Positions 7,431 to 14,019 of a stretch of DNA of 17,346 nucleotides are shown piece after piece. Origin of the DNA: Candidatus Shapirobacteria bacterium (GTDB taxonomy: Bacteria > Patescibacteriota > Microgenomatia > UBA12405); contig JAQVSW010000008.1 of the NCBI GenBank assembly GCA_028700345.1, positions 1-17,346 on the forward strand, read 5' to 3'. The notes beneath the pieces are model-generated. The model was given only the letters and a program-made list of their open reading frames with translations. It was not told where the DNA came from and did no database searches. The position numbers and the translations under genes were made by a program. Position 1 is the stretch's first letter; every line of letters begins with the position of its first letter.

Positions 7431-8486
7431 ATGCTTTTAGTAAAACGTCGAGATGCTTCAAACAATCTTTTAGATTTTCTCATTTGGGCTATTATCAGTC
7501 TTTTTGGAGTAAGGTTGTTTTTACAAATTTTTGATAATCCTATTATTGGTCGAGGTAATTGGCACATTGCTCATGTTCTTTGGGGTGGCTTATTTATGCT
7601 TATTGGAATTATTATTCTTATTGTATTTTACGGTAAATCATCAATTAGGGTTGCTTCAATATTTGGTGGTATCGGCTGGGGTTTATTTATTGATGAGATT
7701 GGTAAATATATCACGAAGGACAATAATTACTGGTTTCGACCCGCCATCGCTTTTATTTATATTTCTTTTATCTTAATATTTTTTCTTTACCGGATTTTAG
7801 AAAAGAAAACAAAGATTGCCCCTATCTCATTGTGGCACGAATTATTCGATGATTTTGAAGAAATTATTAATCAAGATCTTGAAATAAAAGAAAAAAAAGC
7901 GATTCTAAAAAATATAAATAAAATCGAATCACTGTCTTTAAGCTCCGCAGAAAAAAAGATAATTATGAGTCTCAAAACTCACATCTACTCAATTAAAGCC
8001 AAAAAAGATAGAAATAAGTTACATTTTAGAAAATTTATAGCCCTTACTTTTAAAACTACTTATAATCGTCTTTTTAGAAAAAAAATGGTGTTTTACACTT
8101 TATTATTTTATAGTCTTTGGTATATCGGCGATAAATTATATGATTTATTTATACTTTTAATAAATCAAGATAAAATTCTTCTCCTCCAAGAATATTATCG
8201 TCACTATGATTTTTTTTCTCGGACCGATGTTTTTATGATTAGTTCAAAATTTTTTATTGAAATTATTGTTACTCTTTTTTTAATTCTTGGCTTTTATTAT
8301 TTTGTTGGCAAAAAAACTATTAGAGGAATTAAATTCTTTCAATGGAGTATGTTAATTAATATCTTTTTGGGAGCTCCAATAAAATTTTATTTTGAGCAGT
8401 TTAGTGCCGTCTTTTCTTTAATTTTGTCAATTTTTATTTTTTCTTGGTTAAAAGATTATTATCAAGAAAAATTATTGAAACTCTAG
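7431..8486 (+). CDS. Multi-pass membrane protein of unknown function
   Basis: 351 residues from the ATG at 7431. The frame is open to 7380, but that extension would cover the start of comF, and TAAAAT lies 5 nt before 7431. Hydrophobic segments are visible at about 13-33, 46-67, 72-90 and 103-121, then a charged, Lys/Glu-rich, probably cytoplasmic helical region (~123-210), then further membrane segments to the C-terminus. Possibly conserved features in the first half: WHIAHVLWGGLFML and GGIGWGLFIDEIGKYIT, with charged residues (His, Asp, Glu) inside or beside membrane segments, hinting at a transport or catalytic role. I do not recognise the family. The stop falls inside the tmRNA promoter region. 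Confidence 0.75.
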   Translation: MLLVKRRDASNNLLDFLIWAIISLFGVRLFLQIFDNPIIGRGNWHIAHVLWGGLFMLIGIIILIVFYGKSSIRVASIFGGIGWGLFIDEIGKYITKDNNYWFRPAIAFIYISFILIFFLYRILEKKTKIAPISLWHELFDDFEEIINQDLEIKEKKAILKNINKIESLSLSSAEKKIIMSLKTHIYSIKAKKDRNKLHFRKFIALTFKTTYNRLFRKKMVFYTLLFYSLWYIGDKLYDLFILLINQDKILLLQEYYRHYDFFSRTDVFMISSKFFIEIIVTLFLILGFYYFVGKKTIRGIKFFQWSMLINIFLGAPIKFYFEQFSAVFSLILSIFIFSWLKDYYQEKLLKL

Positions 8487-8503
8487 GCTATTTTTGCTAT
8501 AAT
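8475..8503 (+). promoter_or_regulatory. Promoter of ssrA (tmRNA)
   Basis: TTGAAA (8475-8480), a 17-nt spacer, and an extended -10 TGCTATAAT with the hexamer at 8498-8503. This is the best-formed promoter in the window and the only one with a clear -35. It overlaps the end of the upstream membrane protein gene. Initiation near 8510 would leave a 5-6 nt leader before the mature tmRNA 5' end at 8516. Confidence 0.8.
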
Positions 8504-8515
8504 CCCTTACTTCGT

Positions 8516-8936
8516 GGAGATGTAATGAATTGACGGAGTTGTTCTTTAAAAAACTGCAAGCCGACTTTGATTCATGAGTCGAAAAACAGAGTCAAAACAA
8601 ACATGCCAAAAATACTTTTGGTGTTGATTTAACCAAGGTTGCTCAAAACGTTAATTCGTTTTTTGCTCCCAAGGCCACTGCTTACGCTTTAGCTTAAGCA
8701 CTCAACCATTGTTTATATTCCTATTCTAAGGGGATTTAAACAGTGTCAATTAAATTAGAATGCTGTTGTTAGGATCTCGATTTTCTAATAATTTAAGAGG
8801 GGAGTAATGTCCCCATTAATCGACATTTTAAGAAAATTAATAATTTTTTTCTTAAAAATTAAGTTTAAATTATTTAAGCTTGTAGACGTTTTTTTTAGTC
8901 AACTTTCGGACCCCGGGTCACTCTCGGGCATCTCCT
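8516..8936 (+). ncRNA. ssrA: Transfer-messenger RNA (tmRNA)
   Basis: Rescues stalled ribosomes by adding a degradation tag. The 5' GGAGATG (8516-8522) pairs over 7 bp with CATCTCC (8929-8935). The 5' TGAATTGACGG matches the conserved tmRNA D-loop region, and the 3' TTCGGAC plus T-arm (8912-8928) matches the tRNA-like end. A long helix 2 is formed by AGTTG (8537-8541) with CAACT (8900-8904) and flanking A/T pairs. The tag frame starts at GCC (8605-8607) and ends at TAA (8695-8697): 30 residues, beginning AKNTFGVDLT and ending KATAYALA, the classical protease-recognised end. A GGGGA/TCCCC hairpin lies in the 3' half. CCA is not encoded. Oddities: A3-U70 instead of G3.U70, U73 instead of A73, and a T loop lacking U54 and A58. 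The gene is convergent with smpB, 7 bp apart. Confidence 0.93.
8605..8697 (+). other. tmRNA tag-peptide reading frame
   Basis: Thirty sense codons plus TAA. The resume codon GCC (Ala) follows an A-rich unpaired stretch (GTCAAAACAAACAT). The last eight residues, KATAYALA, end in the ALA form recognised by ClpXP-type proteases in other bacteria. The tag is longer than the familiar 10-15 residue tags but within the known range. Confidence 0.9.
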
Positions 8937-8943
8937 CAAAAAT

Positions 8944-9360
8944 TTAATTTCTGACCCCTCTCTTTATCTCTTTTGCCTTTATTTTTTCTCTTTTCTCAAA
9001 TTTTCTCATCTTTCTCCCGATTCCAATTTCCATTTTAAACCAGATTCCCTGCAAAAAAATTGAAATGGGAATCATCATATATTTTTGATTTCGGTAAGAC
9101 TGTAGTTTTGCGATTTCTTTGGAGCTTAAAAGTAGTTTTCTTTCTCCACTTTTGTCTATCTCTTGATTTTGACTATATTTATATGGTGCAATTTCGAGGT
9201 TTAATACTCTGGGGATACCATCAATTACTTCCACCTTTGCTCCATTAAAATGAACTCCGTTGACTCGTAAGGCCTTGGCATCAGCCCCACTCAATACGAT
9301 TCCAGCCACCATCTTGTCGCTAAAACTATAGTCAAGTGAATCTTTATTAAAATATTTCAT
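8944..9360 (-). CDS. smpB: SsrA-binding protein SmpB, divergent
   Basis: Binds the tRNA-like part of tmRNA and brings it into the stalled ribosome. Family features: DYSFSDKMVAGIVLSGADAKALR (usual AGIxLxGTEVKSLR), IAPYKYSQNQ, ERKLLLSSKEIAKLQ, MIPISIFLQG and the basic C-terminal tail GRKMRKFEKRE. The oil-bonding core is kept, but several near-invariant positions differ: Glu to Asp in the KALR motif and DKR to EKR in the tail. At 138 residues it is slightly shorter than usual. The ATG at 9360 overlaps the upstream stop (ATGA), so it is the last gene of the minus-strand operon. Its 3' end lies 7 bp from the tmRNA 3' end, in the opposite direction, unlike the common order smpB then ssrA on one strand. 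Confidence 0.9.
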   Translation of the reverse strand: MKYFNKDSLDYSFSDKMVAGIVLSGADAKALRVNGVHFNGAKVEVIDGIPRVLNLEIAPYKYSQNQEIDKSGERKLLLSSKEIAKLQSYRNQKYMMIPISIFLQGIWFKMEIGIGRKMRKFEKREKIKAKEIKRGVRN

Positions 9361-10793
9361 TTTATTTTTATTCGATAAATTTTTCCATCGCTTGCCAGTA
9401 CCAGTACTGCCCGATTTTGGGTTTCGATCCCGATGTCATTAATAATCGTTTTTCCAAAATTATTTTTACCCAGAATTGTACCATCTTTATGGTAAATATA
9501 AATTGTATTATTATCAGCCACAAAGGCCAAAAAATTTACCTCTCCTGTTGTTTTAAGTGATCTTGTTGTTGTTAAATTTGGAATAAAGCTCATTTCGTAT
9601 TTTATCTCCTCACCACGGCTATAATGATAAATTTTGCCCGATTTTCCCAATACCCAAATATCACCATCAATCGCCATTCCAGTTGCTTCTTCTTTTAAAT
9701 TTATTCCTTCTTTGAGCCAGTCTATTCCATTTTTACCACTTAGTTTTTCAATTTTTTGATGGTCATTATTTAAGACATAAAACAGACCATTCCAGCCATT
9801 TATCTCACCAAGATTATTAATTTCTTTAATTTCTCTTTCTACTAAGTTATTTCTTTTTATTTCATAAATTTTTTTGTGGTCAAATCCATATCTTGAGTTT
9901 CCACTTGAGAATATTCCCAGCCATAATTTGATTCGATCATCGCTGACTATTTTTTCAGTTGATTTAAGCTTGATATCAACTGAGTTTACCTGTCCCAAAT
10001 CATTACTCCATAAATATACTAAATTATCAAACACTGTCATTCCCTTAAATTTCCCTCCTTCGACTATAAGTCCTGTGTCATAAACAATTTCATAATCAAT
10101 ACTTTCTTCTCCTAGCCCTTTTTTAATTTCCTCTATTTCTTTTTTTAGTTCTTCAAGTTCTTCATTATATTTTTTATCAACAACTTTGATTTCACTGATT
10201 ATTGATTCGGCTTCTTTTGCCAACTGCAAAGCTGTTTCTATATTTATCATTTTTACTCCTTCAATTTCCGTTTTTATTTTACTTATTTGATTTTTCGTCT
10301 CTTCGATTATATTTTTTTGTTCGTTTTGAGTTCTTTTTTGATAACCCAAAATTGTTCCCGTAATCAAGAGACCCAGGACAATAAACCCTAAAACAAAATT
10401 AGTTTTATTATTATTTTTTTCTAAAGATTGGCTATTTTCTTTGATAAAAATATTAGTTTTATTTTTAAATATTTCAATTTTAATTGCTCCTCCTTCGAAA
10501 TTTTCTCTCTCTCCACGCTCAAATTCATTCTTGGCAATTTCATTAAGCAACCAAATTTCGTCACCTTCTTTTATTTCGCCGCTATTTCCATCTCTAAGTT
10601 TGGCCAATATCTCTCCTCGTTTTATCAGCACTTCTCCATTCCCAGTGATTTTTACCGTTATTTTCTCTCTATTAAATTGAAGCTCAATTATTTCGGAGCT
10701 ATTTTTTAGACCAATTTTATTTTTTAATCTTATTTCATCCCAGCCCTCTTCTTGAGCTTTTAGTCCGATAAGTCTACTTAACCTATATTCCAT
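9357..10793 (-). CDS. Single-pass membrane protein with coiled coil and propeller-like C-terminal domain
   Basis: 478 residues. Residues 1-120 are a beta-rich cytoplasmic part in which GNGEVLIKRGEILAKL...SGEIKEGDEIWLL resembles the end of a PP2C-like phosphatase fold, without its metal-binding Asp residues. A transmembrane helix follows at ~132-152 (FVLGFIVLGLLITGTILGY), then a coiled coil at ~155-228 (Glu/Lys/Ile heptads), then ~235-478 with repeated beta-strand units (FDNLVYLWSNDLGQVNSVDI, GDIWVLGKSGKIYHY, NNTIYIYHKDGTILG, RAVLVLASDGKIYRI) like blades of a beta-propeller. The propeller probably lies outside the cell. The PP2C relation is a guess from pattern; function unknown. It begins 12 bp after the preceding small gene and overlaps smpB by 4 bp. 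Confidence 0.75.
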   Translation of the reverse strand: MEYRLSRLIGLKAQEEGWDEIRLKNKIGLKNSSEIIELQFNREKITVKITGNGEVLIKRGEILAKLRDGNSGEIKEGDEIWLLNEIAKNEFERGERENFEGGAIKIEIFKNKTNIFIKENSQSLEKNNNKTNFVLGFIVLGLLITGTILGYQKRTQNEQKNIIEETKNQISKIKTEIEGVKMINIETALQLAKEAESIISEIKVVDKKYNEELEELKKEIEEIKKGLGEESIDYEIVYDTGLIVEGGKFKGMTVFDNLVYLWSNDLGQVNSVDIKLKSTEKIVSDDRIKLWLGIFSSGNSRYGFDHKKIYEIKRNNLVEREIKEINNLGEINGWNGLFYVLNNDHQKIEKLSGKNGIDWLKEGINLKEEATGMAIDGDIWVLGKSGKIYHYSRGEEIKYEMSFIPNLTTTRSLKTTGEVNFLAFVADNNTIYIYHKDGTILGKNNFGKTIINDIGIETQNRAVLVLASDGKIYRIKIK

Positions 10794-10805
10794 TAAAAAA
10801 TGATA

Positions 10806-11024
10806 CTACAGAATCGTCAAAGCCAAAAACATCAATATAATTGCCCCAAGTAAATGTAAATAAGAAACCGTAATTAAAATGTTATTAAACTTATCTTTAA
10901 CATTTTTAGACATTGTATTTACTTGTTTTACTACCACTAGGGCAAAAATTAAGTAAAGTATTGACCCAGTTGTTCCCAATATTTTTTCTATTAAGTGAAA
11001 AAAACCACCCAGATCACCTAGCAT
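10806..11024 (-). CDS. Small membrane protein with two transmembrane helices
   Basis: 72 residues. An amphipathic start (MLGDLGGFFHLIEKIL) is followed by TM1 (~19-35, SILYLIFALVVVKQV), a short basic loop (NTMSKNVKDKF) and TM2 (~48-71, LITVSYLHLLGAIILMFLALTIL). The arrangement resembles the DUF5657-type small proteins of Microgenomates, but I am not sure of the match. It is the only gene in the window with a strong Shine-Dalgarno: AGGAGG (11039-11034, minus), 9 nt before the ATG and lying in the last codons of the PH-domain gene, whose stop shares one base with this start (TAATG). This suggests high or coupled expression. Confidence 0.78.
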   Translation of the reverse strand: MLGDLGGFFHLIEKILGTTGSILYLIFALVVVKQVNTMSKNVKDKFNNILITVSYLHLLGAIILMFLALTIL

Positions 11025-11728
11025 TAGTTTCTTCCTCCTTTGTCAATTTCTTTTTTCTCTCTAAGAAATTGCAGTATTTTAATTATTTTTTCTGGATGCG
11101 GGACTTTTTCAAAGGTAATATATGAGACCTCGGCCGCTGTTTGAATATGAATTGTGCCGTAATTAAACATGGTTTGCCCAAGGCCACTAACTCGAGAAGT
11201 AACATCCTGAATCATCGACAATTTGGCTTCAGAAAATTTTTTATCAAGCAGGTTATTAAAATCAATATCAATTACTCTTTTATCGGTAATAATAAAAACA
11301 TCAAAATACCAAGATAAAAAATTTTCAAAAATAATGGCAAAAGTTAATAAATACCAGACTAAGGTTCCCAGTCCAATGTATTTCATGGGAATACTATTAA
11401 TAATCGGTATAAATTTTATAAAACCAGGTGCCAGTAACATTAAAATAGAAATCAGTATCCAAGAGAGATTCGTAAACCAATGAGGTCTGGCTACTAGTAG
11501 TATTTCTTCTTGAGTATCTCTTTCTTCAAAGCTAAAGACATCAGGATTTACTAAAACTGACGACAAAGAATGTTTCGTATGTCCCACAATTTCGTATATT
11601 TTTTCTTTTAGGGTTTTTGTTTTTGAGGTGTTTGTTTGTATTTCTGCTTTCTCGTTTTCTGTTTCTTCTTTTTTCACTTCAATTACGTCATCTGGGGCTA
11701 CCTTATCCAAATCTATCGATCTTGTCAT
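11024..11728 (-). CDS. PH-domain (bPH2-type) membrane protein
   Basis: 234 residues. A charged N-terminal region (1-75) is followed by EEILLVARPHW, two transmembrane helices (~86-106 and ~117-140), and a bacterial PH-like domain (~139-222): FDVFIITDKRVIDIDFNNLLDKKFSEAKLSMIQDVT, MFNYGTIHIQTAAE and FEKVPHPEKI. The order RPHW-TM-TM-ITDKR...I.DV is the usual bPH2/YdbS layout in CPR genomes. These proteins are membrane-bound with an unknown, possibly scaffold or lipid-related role. An extended -10 TGTTAAAAT (hexamer 11740-11735) ends 6 nt before the ATG at 11728 and overlaps the upstream stop, so the lower half of the operon can also be transcribed separately. Confidence 0.85.
   Translation of the reverse strand: MTRSIDLDKVAPDDVIEVKKEETENEKAEIQTNTSKTKTLKEKIYEIVGHTKHSLSSVLVNPDVFSFEERDTQEEILLVARPHWFTNLSWILISILMLLAPGFIKFIPIINSIPMKYIGLGTLVWYLLTFAIIFENFLSWYFDVFIITDKRVIDIDFNNLLDKKFSEAKLSMIQDVTSRVSGLGQTMFNYGTIHIQTAAEVSYITFEKVPHPEKIIKILQFLREKKEIDKGGRN
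11034..11039 (-). promoter_or_regulatory. Strong Shine-Dalgarno sequence (AGGAGG)
   Basis: Complementary to the intact anti-Shine-Dalgarno at the 16S 3' end in this window (CCTCCTTT). It stands 9 nt before the ATG at 11024 and is encoded by Gly-Gly codons at the end of the PH-domain gene. The other internal operon genes rely on ATGA overlaps without a comparable site. Confidence 0.8.
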
Positions 11729-11732
11729 TAGT

Positions 11733-12242
11733 TTATTTTAACATCTGATTCGCCCCAGTTAAATCAGCGATATTTTTTGCTAAAAATTTTGCCACTCCTC
11801 TTTTGGGTAGATGTAAAAATAGATGTTTTGTTTTTAGATTTCTTTTATTAATTATTAGCTGAGTTTCAAAAGCAATCCAGTTGCCATTATAAGTCCCCAT
11901 ATTTTCGGTTATTTCAAATACACTCGGTTCATACATTTCTATTTCTGGTAAATTTAGTTCTATTTTTATGGGTGCCAGGGGATAAATTGATTTCTTCCCG
12001 TAAACATTTCGTGCTATTGTTTCGATTCTTATTTTTTCTCCTTCACCCCAAAAATCTCCTAGGCCTATTATCAAAGAATACTTATCGTTTCGAATATATT
12101 TATTGGCAAAAGATCTCGGATGACCAAAAATTACCTGGTAATTTATCTGGAGACTTTGGGGTAAATATCTTTGAAGTTCGCTGTAGGTCCGCCTCGATAC
12201 ATTTGTTCCCCACTGATTACTAAAAGCATAAATTAAAATCAT
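11733..12242 (-). CDS. Peptidase C15 (pyroglutamyl peptidase)-like protein, catalytic Cys position changed to Gly
   Basis: 169 residues. The overall pattern follows the C15 fold: MILIYAFSNQWGTNVS (usual VTGFEPFGGxxxNPS), the strand YSLIIGLGDF (usual PDLVIxxGQA), IRIETIARNV (usual ITxERVAINV, catalytic Glu, here Glu74), MGTYNGNW (usual AGTYVCN) and KHLFLHLP (usual GFIHVP, catalytic His, here His144). In the third motif the nucleophile Cys aligns with Gly120, so the Glu and His remain but the Cys does not. It is probably not a cysteine peptidase; a binding role or other chemistry is possible. This family call is from motif order alone. It overlaps the SpoIID-like gene by ATGA and is followed after 4 bp by the PH-domain gene. 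Confidence 0.65.
   Translation of the reverse strand: MILIYAFSNQWGTNVSRRTYSELQRYLPQSLQINYQVIFGHPRSFANKYIRNDKYSLIIGLGDFWGEGEKIRIETIARNVYGKKSIYPLAPIKIELNLPEIEMYEPSVFEITENMGTYNGNWIAFETQLIINKRNLKTKHLFLHLPKRGVAKFLAKNIADLTGANQMLK
11735..11743 (-). promoter_or_regulatory. Internal extended -10 upstream of the PH-domain gene
   Basis: TGTTAAAAT on the minus strand, then AAACTA, then ATG at 11728. It overlaps the TAA stop of the upstream gene (11735-11733). No -35 of note. The spacing equals that of the other putative leaderless starts. Confidence 0.55.
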
Positions 12243-13987
12243 CTTTTTTCCACGTTGTACAAAGGACCAACGATAGAAATATTGGCTGGTGCCCTGATAT
12301 TAAAGAGACTTTTAAAAGTTGAGCCGTTAAGGGACACTTGTCCCGCATCACCAGAAAAAGAAAGAGTATTCGTTCGCCCCTCTGATTTATTCCAATCAGT
12401 TACCGAGGCTGAGCTGATTGAATTAAAGGGTGTTCCCCCTCGATTTTTTAGTTCTAATTTAACCTTATCTGGGTTCCACGTATCAGTGCAGCCTGAGGAA
12501 TTATCTTTAAAGCAAAGATGGTTTTGGATTGAACTATCTTTTTGATAAAGTAGGACAACATTAACAATATCGGCTACTTCAGCTGGTTTGAGCCAGGCTG
12601 TTTTATTATATTCGCTTCTATATCCTTGAGCAGAGTAAAAACAAGGAGATTCTCGGTCATAGGCTTTAGCAAACAAATCGTCAAAGGAATTAATCTCACC
12701 ATTTGTATCCCGTAGTCTTTTTGTCCAAGCAGTTGCTCCTCCCCAGACATCTGCCGAAGTAAAGGTATAGCCGCCGGCTGTGGAAGCAAACCAGGCTTTA
12801 ATTGGCTGACCTCCACTGGTAATTACTTTACCTCTTGTGGCATTAACCGCGGAAATCCAGCGCTCATTATTTAATTCTTTTTTTACCACCTGATCTGCTT
12901 GACTTGGAGCCAGCCAGCCTTTTTCACTATATACCCGAAGAGCGTATGATCTGGCTGCCATTGCCTGAGCCTGAAGGGCAGCTTCAGGCCAGCTGGTTGG
13001 CATTTCATATAAATGCTTTAAATATTCCTCAATATTCATTGACTCATTGTTAAAGCTTTGACCAAATTCGTTCTTGCCATTAACTTTTACAGTTTCTCCT
13101 TCTTTTCCGCCACTAATTTCTATATTTTGATAATAAGCTCTGACAATATCCTCAGCCGATTGGCCCGCCTTAGCCCTCCCCAAGGCTCCGTATTGATTTA
13201 AACCGACATGGTGGGGGATACCAAAGGTAAAAAAGGCAAAGCCGCTTCCAAAACCGGGATCAAGATTGCGATCGTCAACACAAGAAATTCCTCCAGAACC
13301 CACACTTTTTGGCAAATTTAAGGCTGCAATTCTTTGAGCCTCTAAATTAATTAAATCCTGATTTAATTTAGCCTTATATGTTTCGGCTTTTTTAATTTCC
13401 CCACTCAAAAATCCAAATCTGTCTTCCATTGATTTTTTCAGTGTCGCTAATTTTACTTTTTGCACCTCTAAATCTTTCTTGTTTTTATTTAAAATCTCAA
13501 TTTCTGTCGAATAGCTACTAATGACATTTTTATCCTGAGAAATTATTGATTGAAACCAGGTGTATTGTTGTAAAATATTTTCGCTACTTTGAGAAGAAAA
13601 AAACATTAAAAGGGGTGAAAATTTTTTCGAATCAATATAATATTTCCTGACTCTTTGAGACATTAAAATTTTTTGAAGCTCAAGATCGGCTTCTTTGTCA
13701 ATTAGTTTTTTCCCAAGCTCACCAACTTGATATTCAATTCCGCTAATTTGTTTTTTAGCGCTGGCAATTTTTGCTTGTAATCCCGTAGATTCTTTTCTCA
13801 ACGGTGCAATTGCGCCTTCAAGTTCCTTTATTTGTTTTGTTACCAGTGCAATACACGGTGTTGGATCATTCGAATTATTTTTCATGCAATCATCAACTGC
13901 ATCAGCATACACTTTTCCCTTTTTTACCATTAAAAAACACAATCCTAAAAAAACAAATACTAATATTATTTTAAGCCTTTCTTTCAC
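12239..13987 (-). CDS. SpoIID/LytB-domain exported protein with N-terminal coiled coil
   Basis: 582 residues from a GTG at 13987. A signal peptide (~1-29, ending KVYADA) is followed by a coiled coil (~46-222) interrupted by YYIDSKKFSPLLMFFSSQSSENI, the pattern of EnvC/CwlO-like N-terminal regions. Then comes the SpoIID region: HHVGLNQYGALGRAKAG (259-275), NIEEYLKHLYEMPTSW (318-333), PEAALQAQAMAARSYAL (334-350), and GQPIKAWFASTAGGYTFTSADVWGG (393-417). SpoIID proteins cut denuded glycan strands as lytic transglycosylases. Here the Glu normally in EALKAQA sits one residue earlier (PEAALQAQA), as in some actinobacterial homologues. First gene of the six-gene operon. TGGTAGAAT ends 6 nt before the GTG, which supports this start. 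Confidence 0.87.
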   Translation of the reverse strand: MKERLKIILVFVFLGLCFLMVKKGKVYADAVDDCMKNNSNDPTPCIALVTKQIKELEGAIAPLRKESTGLQAKIASAKKQISGIEYQVGELGKKLIDKEADLELQKILMSQRVRKYYIDSKKFSPLLMFFSSQSSENILQQYTWFQSIISQDKNVISSYSTEIEILNKNKKDLEVQKVKLATLKKSMEDRFGFLSGEIKKAETYKAKLNQDLINLEAQRIAALNLPKSVGSGGISCVDDRNLDPGFGSGFAFFTFGIPHHVGLNQYGALGRAKAGQSAEDIVRAYYQNIEISGGKEGETVKVNGKNEFGQSFNNESMNIEEYLKHLYEMPTSWPEAALQAQAMAARSYALRVYSEKGWLAPSQADQVVKKELNNERWISAVNATRGKVITSGGQPIKAWFASTAGGYTFTSADVWGGATAWTKRLRDTNGEINSFDDLFAKAYDRESPCFYSAQGYRSEYNKTAWLKPAEVADIVNVVLLYQKDSSIQNHLCFKDNSSGCTDTWNPDKVKLELKNRGGTPFNSISSASVTDWNKSEGRTNTLSFSGDAGQVSLNGSTFKSLFNIRAPANISIVGPLYNVEKR

Positions 13988-14019
13988 TCTTTCATTCTAC
14001 CATTTGCTATACTTCTTCC
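13988..14019. promoter_or_regulatory. Back-to-back extended -10 promoters (SpoIID operon / pilin-like genes)
   Basis: Minus strand: TGGTAGAAT, hexamer 13999-13994, TGG at 14002-14000, then GAAAGA, then GTG at 13987. Plus strand: TGC at 14005-14007, TATACT at 14008-14013, then TCTTCC, then ATG at 14020. The two extended boxes are separated by 2 bp, and each hexamer ends 6 nt before its start codon. No -35 boxes and no Shine-Dalgarno sequences are seen. Confidence 0.7.

Noticed and set aside
12255..12816. Alternative-frame ORFs over the SpoIID-like gene
   Set aside because: Shadows of a well-supported coding region; no start signals or conserved motifs.
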